Assembly: GCA_036245525.1 (NCBI GenBank)
Contig: BTPG01000005.1
Span: 180,418,123 to 180,482,122, forward strand
From: Semisulcospira habei
Taxonomy: Eukaryota > Mollusca > Gastropoda > Semisulcospiridae
Length of the DNA stretch: 64,000 bases
Direction of reading: 5' to 3'
The notes under the pieces are model-generated. The model saw only the letters and a program-made list of their open reading frames with translations. It did no database searches and was not told the origin of the DNA. Shown here piece after piece: positions 1-10,224 of the stretch. Made by a program: the position numbers and the translations under genes. How positions within the stretch are numbered: position 1 is the first letter of the stretch; the number at the start of each line of letters is the position of its first letter.

Positions 1-730
1 GTGCCCACGACCGGTGCTCAGGGTGGTTGGATAGCGCCGGGCGTCGGCACTGGTCGTGTTGCGGATTCGTTTGAAACTCGTACACGCGTTAGCATTGGTG
101 CGTGACTTCGGGAGCCACGCTCGTTCGCTGGTCTCTGTGTATGTTTTGCAGTGGTCAAGTTCGCACCGGCACGAGATGTAGGGACTTCCAGTGGCTGTGT
201 GACTGCTCACAGGATGTCTGCTTACCATGCTGGGCCTGCGCCTCCACTCTTCTGTGCGGCGACTGCAACCCCGGTGGGAGGAGCAGCGGTCACAGCTTGG
301 CGTTATGGTGCGGGAACGACCGACCCCAGCCTGCAGGGGTCAAAATCTTCCGCTTTACAGAGGATATCGGCGTTAATTAAAAAAAATCCGCTGTTTAAAA
401 AAGGGCAAGTCCGCGTGGAAAAAAAATAAAACGTAAAAAATCTGCAACGGTCGTGGTTCTTAAACGGCGCAGGTCTACAAGTTGTCAGATTCGTTTATCG
501 TTAACTTTAGGCAAGCTTCGTTTTTCCAAGATGGCGTCTAGCGATGCAGGACACATTGTTGCTCGCGGCTAAACTTTTACTGAAACTGGAGTGAGAAAGA
601 AATGGAGATGGGAGTGGTGTGAAAGTTAAGTTGAACCCTGACATTCTTGAACGGATATAAAAGCACATTCTGAAGCTGGAATCGGTGGAAGTGAGCAACA
701 TTGTGTACCGTGATTCTTCGCGCCTACCAC

Positions 731-764
<34 letters not shown>

Positions 765-3650
765 CTGTTTGAGTTTTTGGCCCCCGGAATGAATGTCTCG
801 CTTCCCCCCCCCCCCCTCCCCCCCGTTGTTTCCGCCCTTTTCCCCAGCACGTGTTTTGACCCCTGAGCCTGAGAGCGGACGCCTACTACTGCCTTGACCC
901 CTTCAGTGGAGGTGACGCTTCGGACACTCACGGCTCGGGGCGCACGCGCGGATCCGGAGCCTAGGGCTGCAGTCGGAGGGTTCGTCAGCTCGCTGCAGTT
1001 GAGACACCGAGCCTGGCCAACGTGCTACTCCGACTACAGTGTTCGTCAACTCGCTGGTAATACGGTACCCTGAGCTTGGCCAGCACCGGACGGCTACAGG
1101 GTTCGTCAGCTCGCTGGATTTCACCGAGCTGGCCAACTACGTCCGTGGACCGCCACGCGTCTACGCCCGTGAACCAGTCCAAGCAAGCGCAAGCCTTCTG
1201 ATACAGAGGTCAGTAATTTTAACTTACTAGGCTTATAACTGCCCCCTCGGCACAGTGGCTTAGTGACGAGTCAAGATAAAGACTAGTCAAGCTTGCAATA
1301 TCGCACGAACAAGCTCCCGTTCAGCTAGTTGGGTTTTTTTTTTGGGCGATTAGGTACCTGACGGCCGTCCTAACGCACGTGAGAGGAGGATGAGCATCCT
1401 CGTTCACTTTTTGACAGGTCTCCACCAAGTATAGCTTAATGCCTCATAGCACAGTCGGTTAGACTCCCAGTCAAAGACATGTCAGGTAGTAGGCGAGCAG
1501 TGATAGGCTCGCATTGCGTAACGACATTGGCACACACACATTAGTACTCATGCGGGCAGACACGCACGCACGCTCACAACGCGCCGGACTTGACGGGACT
1601 CGTTAGCGACGCTTCCTCCATCTTCCCAGGACTGTGGGAACTACTGGCCGCTGAGGGAGGAGATATGGCCGATGCCCGCCACTCTACTAGAGAATCTGTA
1701 CGGGCCTGTGGAGGCACTACGGAAGACCACAGTTTTCTTTGAGAGCCAAACTCCAAGTGTGACGGCGTTTGAGAAGAAGAAGCTTCCTCCATCTTCGTCC
1801 TCCGACAGCAGACTTCGTCGGCTGACTGGTACAGCTGCACGCCAAGCGGGGCCAGCACCGGACGTCTACAGGATTCGTCAACTTGCTGATTACCTCCTGG
1901 TCTGGGTTCAACGTCCTTGGACCGCCACGCGTCTACGCCCTTGAGCCCATCCCAGCTAAGCGCAAGCCGTTTTTACGGACGTCAGTAACGTGACCGTGCA
2001 GTGGCGGTTCCACCGCGCACCCTTCAGAGTGGCGCGGGTAGTTGCTCCCAGCCGGTCCCGGAGGGCTCTAGTACGGTGTTGCTTTGCGACAACATCTCCA
2101 AAGCGGCCAGGCGCGGGACCAGCTCCCCGTTCCCTCCTCGGCAGGGAGGCCCGGACAGATACCAGCGGGATAGCTACGAGGGACCTTGCAGGTGGATACT
2201 TCCGTGGTTGCAGTTGTTGGTGGTGCAGTGGACGCGCATCATCGCCTAGACGGTTTCTGTGCCCGGCGGCCTTCCTACTACGCTACGTGTTTGAGGCGAC
2301 TCCGATGTTCGGCCAGTTCTCCTCTTATGGCACGGAAGCGGCTTCCCCTGCGCCGCTGGGTTCGACCGCAAGCCTCGACCGATGAAAGCATGTACAAGTC
2401 TTGTCACCACACTTTCTGTGAGATACGGTCTGAGGGAAGAGATTCTGCGCAGCTCAAGGAACCAGCTCGGCAGACGCTACTGATATGATCATGCTTGGAG
2501 AGCGTCAAATTAGTCTTCACGCCCAGATATTGACACAGTTCTGGAAGGAACGCTGCAGCCACCAATGTTTGCGAACTCGCCGTCAATCAGACTAAGGCAA
2601 GACTGAGAAAGGAAAGGGATGGGCTTCGTCGAGGAACGGACCCCTCGGAGTGGTGCGACAACATAGACTACTTCCTTGCTTGGCCCTGGTTGCCCTGTTC
2701 ACCGAAGGTAGCCTTCGGTGGCAGGTTTTTCTTGGTGGGATAACCGCCTGGGAACGACAGTTGGTGGAAGTCTTCTTCACTCGTGTCTGGTCCTCCAGAC
2801 GCTGATATACGTTCGAATAAGAATAGTTCTAGGGTAGCGCTGGAGTGGCTTGGCGCCACTAGGCTTCACGCTATTTTCGCTAGCCGCCCTTAAGGCCTTG
2901 GGCGGTGTTCTTTCTTCTAGCGTAACCTGTACTTGCAGGGCTCTTGGAGCGGTTGCCTCAGGTGGTTGTGAGTTAGGTTGCGGCAGAGCGCTCCCCCCCT
3001 CACGACGGGTACCTCGTCCCTGCCTCAGCTCTGAGGCCGAGGCGATCGCAACCCTGGCAGCTCTTGGTTCGGTCACAGAGCGCCTCGCGCCATGCGCTGG
3101 GAGATAGACAGTCGTCACTCGCACCTAGAGGCTTCTCGGCGACGACAGTGGTTTTACTGCAGTGACTCAGGAGGCGCTGGCGTTAAGGCTACGGGGAGTG
3201 GTGAGTCCTACAGGCCTGTGGTGTATGCAAGTTTCGTCGCCCTGCTTCGCATGAAGTCTACCCGAGTTCCTCGGGCCCTGTGCAGCCTATGGACTCGCTG
3301 TCAGCTTGGCCTGTCCGATGCTTCTCTCCATGTACCCTCCTCTGGACGTTACCTGCGCTTCACCTGCCGTGGACTGGTCTACCAGATCGCGCTTCTACCC
3401 GTCGGCCGCGACCTCAGCCCTGGGCTTCACCCGATTCTGCCTGCCGTCATCACCAGGGCCGGACGGATGCCCGCAAGCCCTACGTCGGACTCCCTGGACC
3501 AGGTCTTCGCTCGCGAAACCAGGCGGAGGCCAGTGAGGACCCTCCCGCCTGCCCTGCTGCCGCTGGCTCGCTATGAACAGAATGGCAATTCCGGTAGCTG
3601 TATGACCCGATGAGGATGGAAGGGAGGCCACCCAGGGCACTGCCTAGCTT
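1..3650. mobile_element. Decayed retroelement region (DIRS-like in its 3' part)
   Basis: GC-rich DNA unlike the AT-rich introns that follow. No long intact gene is visible; the open frames are short and interrupted. A block near 1080-1210 recurs near 1850-1975: both contain gccagcaccggacg, a ttcgtcaact/ttcgtcagct stretch and ggaccgccacgcgtctacgc, and both translate as a peptide containing GPPRVYA. Within the first block a ttcgtca(g/a)ctcgctg motif recurs about every 60 bp (near 979, 1048 and 1109). The 3' part (about 3090-3600) encodes a DIRS-like reverse transcriptase fragment, listed separately. Homopolymer C tracts at 725-763 and 804-823 are probably unreliable in length. The 5' boundary lies outside the window or is not recognisable. 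Confidence 0.45.
3092..3613 (+). pseudogene. DIRS/Ngaro-like reverse transcriptase fragment
   Basis: A 173-codon open stretch with no upstream partner. Its middle (from about base 3305) reads LSDASLHVP, then YLRFTCRG, VYQIALLPVG and a Pro/Leu-rich stretch. This is the order of the tyrosine-recombinase retrotransposon (DIRS/Ngaro) RT core: an Asp-Ala-Tyr-x-His-(V/I)-P catalytic strand with motif-A Asp at 3317-3319, then LRF...VYQF...LPFGL. The usual FGL is degraded to VGR, and the YxDD region, RNase H and recombinase are not visible, so it is a dead fragment. It ends about 200 bp before the first exon of the DD-TIR gene and lies in the upstream intron or flank. The DIRS assignment is by motif memory; a decayed Ty3-like RT is the alternative. 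Confidence 0.5.
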
Positions 3651-3818
3651 ATAGCGCCCCTTGTTACCTCCCCTGCCATGTAGGCACGCAACAATTTTGG
3701 CTAAAATTAGGCTAGCTAGATCAGTATTCCTAACAGTAATGTCATCGGTAAGTATTTTTCAAAAAGATATATTTAAAAAAAACAAACATTTTCAAATAGT
3801 TTGCTATCTGTTCAACAG

Positions 3819-3977
3819 GTTTTAAGGCCCCTGTCGTGCCTGGAGTGAAGATAGAGGAGACGTATGGAAACATTGAGAGGCACGCGCAGGGACTGCCTGA
3901 CTGGATGAAGGGCGCTGCTAAACTTCTCAACAGCGGGGACGTCAACCAGGACTGGCTGGCTCTGGCTGGACTGCTAG
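3819..3977 (+). CDS. DD-TIR exon: death domain N-terminal half
   Basis: The acceptor is ...ctgttcaacag at 3817-3818 and the donor is ctag|gtagga. The exon opens with two bases of a split codon and closes with one (phase 1). It encodes about 52 residues, including ETYGNIERHAQGLPDWMKG and DWLALAGLLG, helices 1-3 of a death-fold. Confidence 0.8.
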
Positions 3978-6900
3978 GTAGGACAATCAATAACTGTGCT
4001 GAACTGTGATTTGGGACCTTGCGGCTTCAGGCAGTAAGGTCCAAATTGACAGCCCATCACTCAGATTAGATTTCAGTTTAACTTCAAATATTGTATTAAC
4101 CCTTTCCGCCCCACGGGCGCACTTCCCAAATTTTGTTAGGTGGATTGACCATGATAATTCAAGGGTAGTGCCAGATTAGCTCGGCGCCTGAAGGCACCAA
4201 GCTAATCTGGCATTACCTTTGAATTATCATGGTCAAGTTAATCTCCTGCTGTAAGGGTGTTGGGGCTAAATGGGTTAATTTCAAACAGAAAGTTAGAGAC
4301 CAAAATGCACAAGTTTGTAGACCATATAGCTTGAGGGAATACAAATGTCACAAACATTTTGGATTGTGGGGCCATCTTCTCAGTAATATTGTTTTACTTA
4401 TGATTAACAGTTCTACAGTCTGAAAAGTTGCTGACATTTGTGTTTTCTCAAAGTGTACGGTCTACAAATATTTGAACTTTTTTCATGTGTGTCTGACAGT
4501 GACTACTTTTTGGACATTGGCAATATTTCATTTCCAAAATTTGCTGAGATTGATTGAATATTTAACTAGTTTTTCTCCATGAGTGCAGTGCATATTGGGC
4601 TGTATTCTTTCACATCCAAATAACATTGGATTCATTTTTGACCTTCATTCAAAGCATTTCAATCAGAACTCTTTCATATTATGTGACTCCAAATGCAGGG
4701 TACAAGGCGTCACGTATTGAACGTTTGACGGAGGATGTGAACCCTGCCCTTGCTCTGCTGACGGACTGGGTCATTTCCAATGGCAACACTAGCATGGCTG
4801 TGGACCTTTTGATTTTGTACCTCCAGCAGTTGGGCCGCTCGGACATTGTGCAGATCATAGAGCGAGCTAAAGGTCAGGAGACCGTAAGAGTGTGCTTCCC
4901 TGTGAAAGCAAAAGACGCCAAGTCCAGTTGTGTGAAAAACAATAATTTATGTTCATTGTAGTATACTGACTTTACTGTTTCCGATGGTTCCAAAAATGTC
5001 ACATTTCTTTTGCTCGTCGCAAATGCAACATTTTGGGAATCATTCCGGTGAGTTAACAAATGTGGCATTTCTTTTGCTTGTCAGTATACAAGGATAATAT
5101 TGCTTTTCACAAAAATGGACCTGCCGTCTTTTGCCTTGACAGGGCAGTCTGGTTCTCAGGATGATTTCACCTTGTTACTTGCTGTGTTCTTCATAGCAGG
5201 TGGTTCAGTGTACAAAAGAAAAGGTAGTGCCTGATTAGCTTACTGGACCTTTGCTCTCACAGGGCAGTGTAGTTCTCAGGATGATTTTATCCCATTCATG
5301 TGCCATGCTCACTGTGGCAGATAATAATAATAATAATAATAATAAGCGCATTAAATAGGCGCTTTATCCCAATTGAAAATCGGCTCAAAGCGCCGCCGCG
5401 AACTATGGTTCACTGCAAAAATAAAAGGTAGTGCCTTTATTAGCTTTGTGCATAGACTTACTTTCATTCAAAGAATTTTTTTTTCTGGCTGATTTTTTAC
5501 CAATATTGTTCTAGTACTGTGTACAACAGAACATGCAGCTATTCCTCTCAGGAGTCTTTGCCTGCCAACATAGAATTGGTGTGAATACAAATTTTCAAGA
5601 ACTGTTGAAATAAGCATTCAAGCTTAATATTGTAGGAAGTAGAACCAACTTCACCCATTACATCCTGAGGCTGATTAAAAAAAAAATTGCTTATTGTCCT
5701 AGGCTTTATTACAGATTAGGAGACAGATGCACCATTTCAGAGCAAGGGTGGTGCCAGAGTAGCTTGGCGCCTCTGGCGCCAAGCTATTCTGGCACCACCC
5801 TTGAACTATCAGTGAAATGTTTTCAGGCAATAGTGTATCAGGATGAAAAGTTTGTTTGTTGATATCACTTTTTGTTGAATGATACCTGCAGAAATCGCAA
5901 CTAGAAATCACTTTGACAGCAGTGCTGCTGACAGCTGCAGGGTCACAATGCGGTTGTAAGATTTCAAACTGTACATACAGAGATAGGGTTTATTCCTGGA
6001 GCTTGTGTGTTTAACAGAGAGCTCCAGCCCAGTACCCCAGGTGTTTCTGAGTTACCAGTGGGAGTCCCAAGACCAGGTGCAGGCCATTAGAGATCACCTG
6101 GAGCGCCTGGGCTACGCATGCTGGATGGACGTCGGACAGATGGGGGGTGGGGACATGCTGAATGCCAAAATTGAGGAAGGGCTACGAGGCTGCAAGGTTT
6201 GTGAATAGTGTTTGTGGCGATGGCGGTGGTGGCTGGGGTGGTGCTCATTATCTGGGTGCAGGTCTGTGATTTTGTACCTTACAGCTGGAGCCATGGCAGA
6301 ATTGTACACAAACCATGGCATGGGGAATCACTCAGTGCTGGACAGACAAACAGTTAGATCCCCTGCCCACCCCCCCCCCCACCCCCCCTCTTGTCTGTAA
6401 GTACTATAATGTTGCTTGCATATGGCAGTGTACAATGTTGAAGCTTTTAGCCTCAGTATGATATGGGTTAATTCATTACATGGTGAGGGTGGTCGTTTTA
6501 GATTTGTTTGAGATGTCCTTTGATGTCTGGAAACAGATCGACCTTGATAGTTTGAGGGTGGTGTCAGAATAATTTGGCGCCTACAGGTGCAAATCTATTC
6601 TGTAACCACTTGAACTTTCATGGTCATCCTTATCATGTTGTAGCGTGTCAGGGCTTTAAGGGTTTATTGTCTAGTTGCGTGACACATCACTTTAGCTGCA
6701 CAGTTTTTTTTTTTTGAAAACATAACTGGTTGGGTGCTTTCCCTTTGATTGGCGTATTAATTAGCACCATTCTAGTAATAGTGTGTCACACTTTGATGTC
6801 ATATATGTGATGTTTCATACCTTTCACGCGAGTTCCGTTGATGATAATTATCTGCGGTAAGGGAGGGAATCAAGTTGCTACCTTCAAGGTCAAGGCCATG

Positions 6901-8096
6901 GTGGTCAAACTTGTTTTCAGGCCTGATTTTATGCAAGATCTCCAAAATTGTTCAGCCTGATTACTTCGAATTTGCTGCTATGAAAGGTATTAAGCCCTTC
7001 ACTGCTGAGAAAAATAGACAGCGCACAACTGCAAGAGGCATAGATCCTCATGAGCCCCCGCAGTTGCGGGGGCTCATGAGGACCTATGCCTCTTGCTGAC
7101 ACCACTTTGTATCCATTGTTCCCGGGACGGTTGCAGCGCTTTCGGGTTGAATTGACGCAGATTTCAGACAAGCAATGGCAGTGAAGGGGTCAATAAGAAA
7201 AAGGTGTGTTGTTGTTGTTACATACCAGTCAACATGAGTAATGTTGATGATTGTCTTTAGTCAAATCGTGTGTCTTGAAGACAAGAAACAAGTCGCTACT
7301 AACAGGTCATGCACATGTTGGCCATAATATTATTTGTGTATTCGTCCAAACTAGATTATTGCAAATCGGTTTGTGTCATTGTGTAGGTTGTTGTGGCATG
7401 TGTGTCCCCGCGCTATGTGGCGTCCCAGCTGTGTACACGTGAGTTGTGTGTAGCGGACCTGCTGCAGCGTCCGATCGTGCCAGTCATGCTTCACACTATC
7501 CCTTGGCCCCCACCCGGCGCCATGGCTCTCATTCTGTCCCAGCTTGTCTACATCAACATGAAAGGTGGGTGTCATTAATAGAGAAAGGAAACAGAAACAA
7601 ATAAACAAACAAACATGCAGTGGAAGGAAAAGAACAGAACAATTTACATTCAAAAATTTCCGATATATGTAGTTACTTTACACTATCTAGGATTAATCTG
7701 TGTCTGTGTGCAGGTGTGGGAGGTCATGGGGGTACAGGCATCCACGCAGACCTTCAGGACAAGTACGCCGAGATAGTGCAGCGCGTGGCTCTCCACGCTA
7801 CCCCCTCCCTCACCCCTTACATCAGCATCTCCACCACAGGCATGCACCACAATCACCACCAACAACAGCTTTTAGATATGCCTCAGCAGTCAGCGAATGT
7901 GCCTGATGGTTTTGTGCTGAGAAGAACGAGCACTGGGTCTCTGAGTAACAGTTCACCAAGAAACTTTGGTGGCAATCAGAGTGAGCCATCTATGGACGTT
8001 TTACTGTCGCGCATCAGTGAAACAGACAGCGCGATTCTGCCTCGCCGGGGAGGCCAGGTGCACGTGACAAAATGCGCTGTTTGTGTGATTTTATGA
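3819..8096 (+). CDS. Death domain-TIR adaptor-like gene, 3' part (5 exons)
   Basis: Five plus-strand exons join in phase: 3819-3977, 4699-4872, 6018-6196, 7387-7564 and 7714-8096, giving 356 codons plus stop. Every junction is AG/GT. The first visible exon opens with a split codon, so 5' exons are missing. Residues about 20-110 form a death domain (WMKGAAKLL, DWLALAGLLG, then LLTDWVISNGNTSMAVDLL and LGRSDIVQIIERA). Residues about 117-235 form a TIR domain: VFLSYQW (box 1), ACWMDVGQM, VVVACVSPRYVAS, CTREL and RPIVPVML. A low-complexity His/Gln/Ser tail follows, ending Cys-Val-Ile-Leu. DD-TIR is the MyD88-type order, so a membrane-proximal innate signalling role is likely, but this TIR is closer to the WMDV/SPxY invertebrate type than to MyD88 and no orthology is claimed. 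A second 3' end is possible through a donor at 8057. Introns carry palindromic MITEs and an L2 tail. Confidence 0.85.
3994..4053. repeat. Short palindrome, family C
   Basis: An imperfect hairpin around gatttgggaccttgcgg and gtaaggtccaaattgac, just inside the first intron. It is related to the copy at 22966-23032, so it is a dispersed repeat and not a gene-specific structure. Confidence 0.55.
4096..4278. mobile_element. Palindromic MITE, family A, TTAA-bounded
   Basis: Bounded by TTAA at both ends (4096-4099 and 4275-4278), with TTAACCCTTTC at the left and AAATGGGTTAA at the right. The core is a long hairpin of arms gaccatgataattcaag / ttgaattatcatggtc around a ggcgcctgaaggcacc loop. It lies in intron 1 of the DD-TIR gene. 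piggyBac-type mobilisation is inferred from the ends. Confidence 0.7.
4699..4872 (+). CDS. DD-TIR exon: death domain C-terminal half
   Basis: The acceptor is aaatgcag|gg. Of two possible donors, aaag|gtcagg (end 4872, phase 1) fits the next exon. The stronger-looking acc|gtaaga at 4884 would break frame with the TIR exon. The exon encodes YKASRIERL, then LLTDWVISNGNTSMAVDLL and QQLGRSDIVQIIE, helices 4-6 of the death domain. Confidence 0.82.
5310..5415 (-). mobile_element. LINE 3' tail, L2-like, minus strand
   Basis: An (ATA)n run followed by aagcgcattaaataggcgc. Read on the minus strand this is a 3' end finishing in (ATT)n, with the GCGC...TATAAAT-like signature also seen at the end of the L2-like element at 26.25 kb. 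It lies in intron 2 of the DD-TIR gene. Confidence 0.5.
5649..5855. mobile_element. Palindromic MITE, family A' (decayed ends)
   Basis: The core hairpin has arms gcaagggtggtgccag...gcttggcgcc and the reverse complement to ccacccttgaactatc. The left flank cacccattacatcctgagg and right flank tatcaggatgaaaag match the intact copy at 45587-45794, but the terminal TTAA motifs are lost. It lies in intron 2. Confidence 0.6.
6018..6196 (+). CDS. DD-TIR exon: TIR box 1
   Basis: The acceptor is tttaacag and the donor is gcaag|gtttgt (phase 0). The exon encodes a short Ser/Pro linker, then VFLSYQWESQDQVQAI, LGYACWMDVGQMGGG and a GLRGCKV strand. This is the N-terminal half of a TIR domain, with the box 1 F-L-S-Y and the WMDV characteristic of many invertebrate TIRs. 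Confidence 0.85.
6520..6665. mobile_element. Degenerate palindromic MITE, family A'
   Basis: tagtttgagggtggtgtcag ... tttggcgcctacaggtgcaa ... ccacttgaactttcatggtc is a mutated A' hairpin, with a cagggctttaagggttta right flank. It is older than its neighbours. It lies in intron 3 of the DD-TIR gene. Confidence 0.5.
6990..7195. mobile_element. Palindromic MITE, family B
   Basis: Left end TTAAGCCCTTCACTGC and right end GCAGTGAAGGGGTCAATAA are imperfect inverted repeats. The core hairpin 7031-7096 has arms gcaagaggcatagatcctca and its complement, meeting at a cccccgcagttgcggggg centre. It lies in intron 3 of the DD-TIR gene. Confidence 0.68.
7387..7564 (+). CDS. DD-TIR exon: TIR box 2/3
   Basis: The acceptor is gtgtag|GTT (phase 0) and the donor is aaag|gtgggt (phase 1). 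The exon encodes VVVACVSPRYVASQLCTREL, LLQRPIVPVML, PWPPPGAMALILSQLVY and INMK. The Glu of CTREL sits where the catalytic Glu of NAD-cleaving TIRs (SARM1-type) falls in the helix after the SPxY motif. That alignment is by eye. Confidence 0.85.
7714..8096 (+). CDS. DD-TIR terminal exon with CAAX-like end
   Basis: The acceptor is gtgtgcag|gt (phase 1). The exon completes the TIR (DLQDKYAEIVQRV), then a flexible tail rich in His, Gln, Ser and Arg, and ends K-C-A-V-C-V-I-L before TGA at 8094-8096. The C-V-I-L terminus fits a CAAX box with Leu at X, which by family rules favours geranylgeranylation. A cag|gtgcac donor at 8057/8058 (phase 0) would remove the CAAX end and lead to a downstream exon. 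Which form is used cannot be told from the DNA. Confidence 0.75.
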
Positions 8097-8201
8097 TGAT
8101 GATCATGTTGATCTGTGATGTGGAGTACTTCGTTGTGAATTGGGCAGGTGGTGGCAGCACTTCCCTAAGGCAAAAGACAGCAAGTCCATCAGAAGCAAGA
8201 T

Positions 8202-8405
8202 TTAAACCTTTTATCTCCAGGATCCTGCAGCAGGAGATGGATTGATCATGATAATTCAAGGGTAGTGTCAGATGAGCTTGGCGCCTTCAGGCGCCAAGCT
8301 CATCTGGCACTACCCTTGAATTATCATGATCAATCCATCTCCTACAACTGGTACATAGTCGTTCAGCAACACCTCCAAAATGTGAGAAATGGGACCTTGG
8401 GCTAA
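8202..8405. mobile_element. Palindromic MITE, family A
   Basis: TTAA at 8202 and a CTAA relic at 8402. The hairpin around gcgccttcaggcgcc has arms of about 45 bp, from gattgatcatgataattc to its complement. It begins about 100 bp after the DD-TIR stop codon. Confidence 0.65.
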
Positions 8406-8568
8406 CTGTATTACATGTACCAATGAAAATCTTGCTTTTCGCAAAAAAAAAATGGTCTCTCTGTCTTTTCCCAAGTTTACAGGGCAGAACTGATTGTGTC
8501 CTTGTCACATGTTAGTTTTGTCACTATTACACTGTTTTTCAGGACTGGTGGCTGCATGCACAAGTGGT

Positions 8569-8787
8569 TTAACCCATTCAGCCCCGAGTCCCTACAACAG
8601 GAGCTTGATTGACCATGATAATTCAAGGGTAGTGCCAGATTAGCTTGGCGCTTGAAGGCACCAAGCTAATCTGGCACTACCCTTGAATTATCATGGTTAA
8701 TCAAGCTCCTGCACAGCAACTTGTAGATAGTCATTAGGCAACACCTCTAAAATTTGAGAAATGGGACCTTGGGGCTAAAAGGGTTAA
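8569..8787. mobile_element. Palindromic MITE, family A, TTAA-bounded
   Basis: TTAACCCATTCAGCCC at the left and GGGGCTAAAAGGGTTAA at the right. The central hairpin is the family A core. The long asymmetric flank lies on the right, opposite to the copies at 21063 and 58280, so both orientations occur. Confidence 0.72.
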
Positions 8788-8898
8788 CCCCAGCCCTGCC
8801 CCTGCCACAGTACGGTACATGTTCGTTTCTGAAATCTTTGTTCATTCAACGACCAAAAGCTACACCCATCTGAGGAACATGAATACAAGTTGGTGTCG

Positions 8899-9007
8899 GC
8901 AAGAGGCATAGATCCTCATGAGACCCTGCAGTCTCGGGGGCTTCTTTAGGATCTATGCCTCTTGCAGCTGGACGCCGTTCACTTTTTCTTTGCAGTGAAG
9001 TGGTTAA
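8899..9007. mobile_element. Palindromic MITE, family B, right end only clear
   Basis: The hairpin 8899-8965 (gcaagaggcatagatcctca with a mutated loop) is followed by GCAGTGAAGTGGTTAA, matching the right end of other B copies. The left end is not obvious. Confidence 0.6.
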
Positions 9008-9599
9008 TGGGCTCGACTTGAGGAAAGGGGTGCAGGCGATTGACTGACAATAATTCCAGGGTGGTGCCCGATCAGCGCTGCCCCTGGCAAGGCTCAGAGG
9101 TGTTCAAGCACTATCCTGTAACAAGCATGAGTGGGTCTTGGTGCCAGGCTTATGCAGTGCTTTCCTTTGAACTGCAGTAGTTATCAATCTCTGCCACTGG
9201 TACACATCTGATGTGAGACTGCACCTCACTAATTCATAATCCATGCCCACGGATGCAAAGTGCTAGATCTTCTCATTCCTGGAATCTGAGAGAAGGTTGA
9301 CATGTTTTTAAGAAGGAGGTGATTCTTTTTTTTTTTTTTGGTGGTAAATATCTTTTTAGCTGGCAGCGTACAGAACACACACAAAAAAAAACGAAGACCA
9401 ATCTCAAAACCAAAAGTTATTTGGCATCACCTGTGAACAGCAAAGTACAGCTGAACAACAGCTGAGCAGCGCATATGAACTGTGTGTGCCTGTGTTACTG
9501 TGTAAGACTGCTTTGTGGCTTTGTCACAGAATTTCACTCCACAGTGTTTATTATTTCGTTCACTTCAGTTTGTGTCTGCATCATGCATCTGTGACCCAA

Positions 9600-9794
9600 T
9601 TAACCCATTTAACCCCACAGATTTTGGAGGTGACTTTTTGAACCAGCTGTAGGAGATGGCTAGACCATGATAATTCAAGGATAGTGCCAGATGGAGCTTG
9701 GCAACTGAAGGTGCCAAGCTCCATCTGGCACTACCCTTGAATTATCATGGTCAATCTACCTCCTGCTGAAGGGCGCTGGGGCTAAATGGGTTAA
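9600..9794. mobile_element. Palindromic MITE, family A, TTAA-bounded
   Basis: TTAACCCATTTAACCCC at the left and GGGGCTAAATGGGTTAA at the right. The hairpin is variant: both arms read gccagatggagcttggc or its complement, a compensated change relative to the usual agattagc. Confidence 0.72.
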
Positions 9795-9867
9795 CGGTTC
9801 ATCTGCCCATGGGATGGGTTACAGTCAGAGCAGCACCTCCCCGCTCCATGGGCAGATAAAAAGTTAA
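9791..9867. mobile_element. 77-bp TTAA-bounded inverted repeat sharing a TTAA
   Basis: Starts with the same TTAA that ends the previous element: TTAACGGTTCATCTGCCCATGG ... CCATGGGCAGATAAAAAGTTAA (arms broken here by the unmatched loop). The core is unrelated to family A, but it has the same TTAA boundary. Confidence 0.55.
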
Positions 9868-10000
9868 CTCAAGTCACATGAGTCTTTTCAACACTTGATT
9901 TGTTTGCATAATCAGTGTATGCTCATCGTGAAAAGGTCAAGGAACGTTTGGAAGGAAGTCAGAGACCAAGCTTGTGCGGTTCTGTGAAGGCTTGATTGCT

Positions 10001-10212
10001 TATAACATTGTATCCTGAGGCTGTTTTTTTTTTTAAGTTGCTTATTGTCCTATGAAGTCCACATTAAAGATTAGGAGATAGATCAACCATTTTAGTTCAA
10101 GGGTGGTGCCAGAATAGCTTGGCGCCTTAAGTGCCAAGCTATTCTGGCACCACCCTTGAACTATCGTAGTCATTACTTTCATGCAGCAGTGTATGAAGAT
10201 GAAAAGGGTTAA
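10001..10212. mobile_element. Palindromic MITE, family A'
   Basis: Right end gaaaagggTTAA at 10209-10212; the left end is degraded (ataacattgtatcctgagg). The core hairpin is ttcaagggtggtgccagaat ... attctggcaccacccttgaa. Confidence 0.65.
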
Positions 10213-10224
10213 GTGGGCATTTAG

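Noticed and set aside
4884..4889. gtaaga donor after the death-domain exon
   Set aside because: A stronger consensus than the chosen gtcagg at 4873, but its phase 0 would break the frame into the TIR exon at 6018. It could still be used in an alternative transcript.
5699..5911. Small minus-strand protein in DD-TIR intron 2
   Set aside because: It overlaps the A' palindrome, with no conserved motif; a chance frame.
9045..9190. Another family A' MITE
   Set aside because: Only a short ccagggtggtgcccgatcag resemblance to one arm with no pairing partner; too weak to call.
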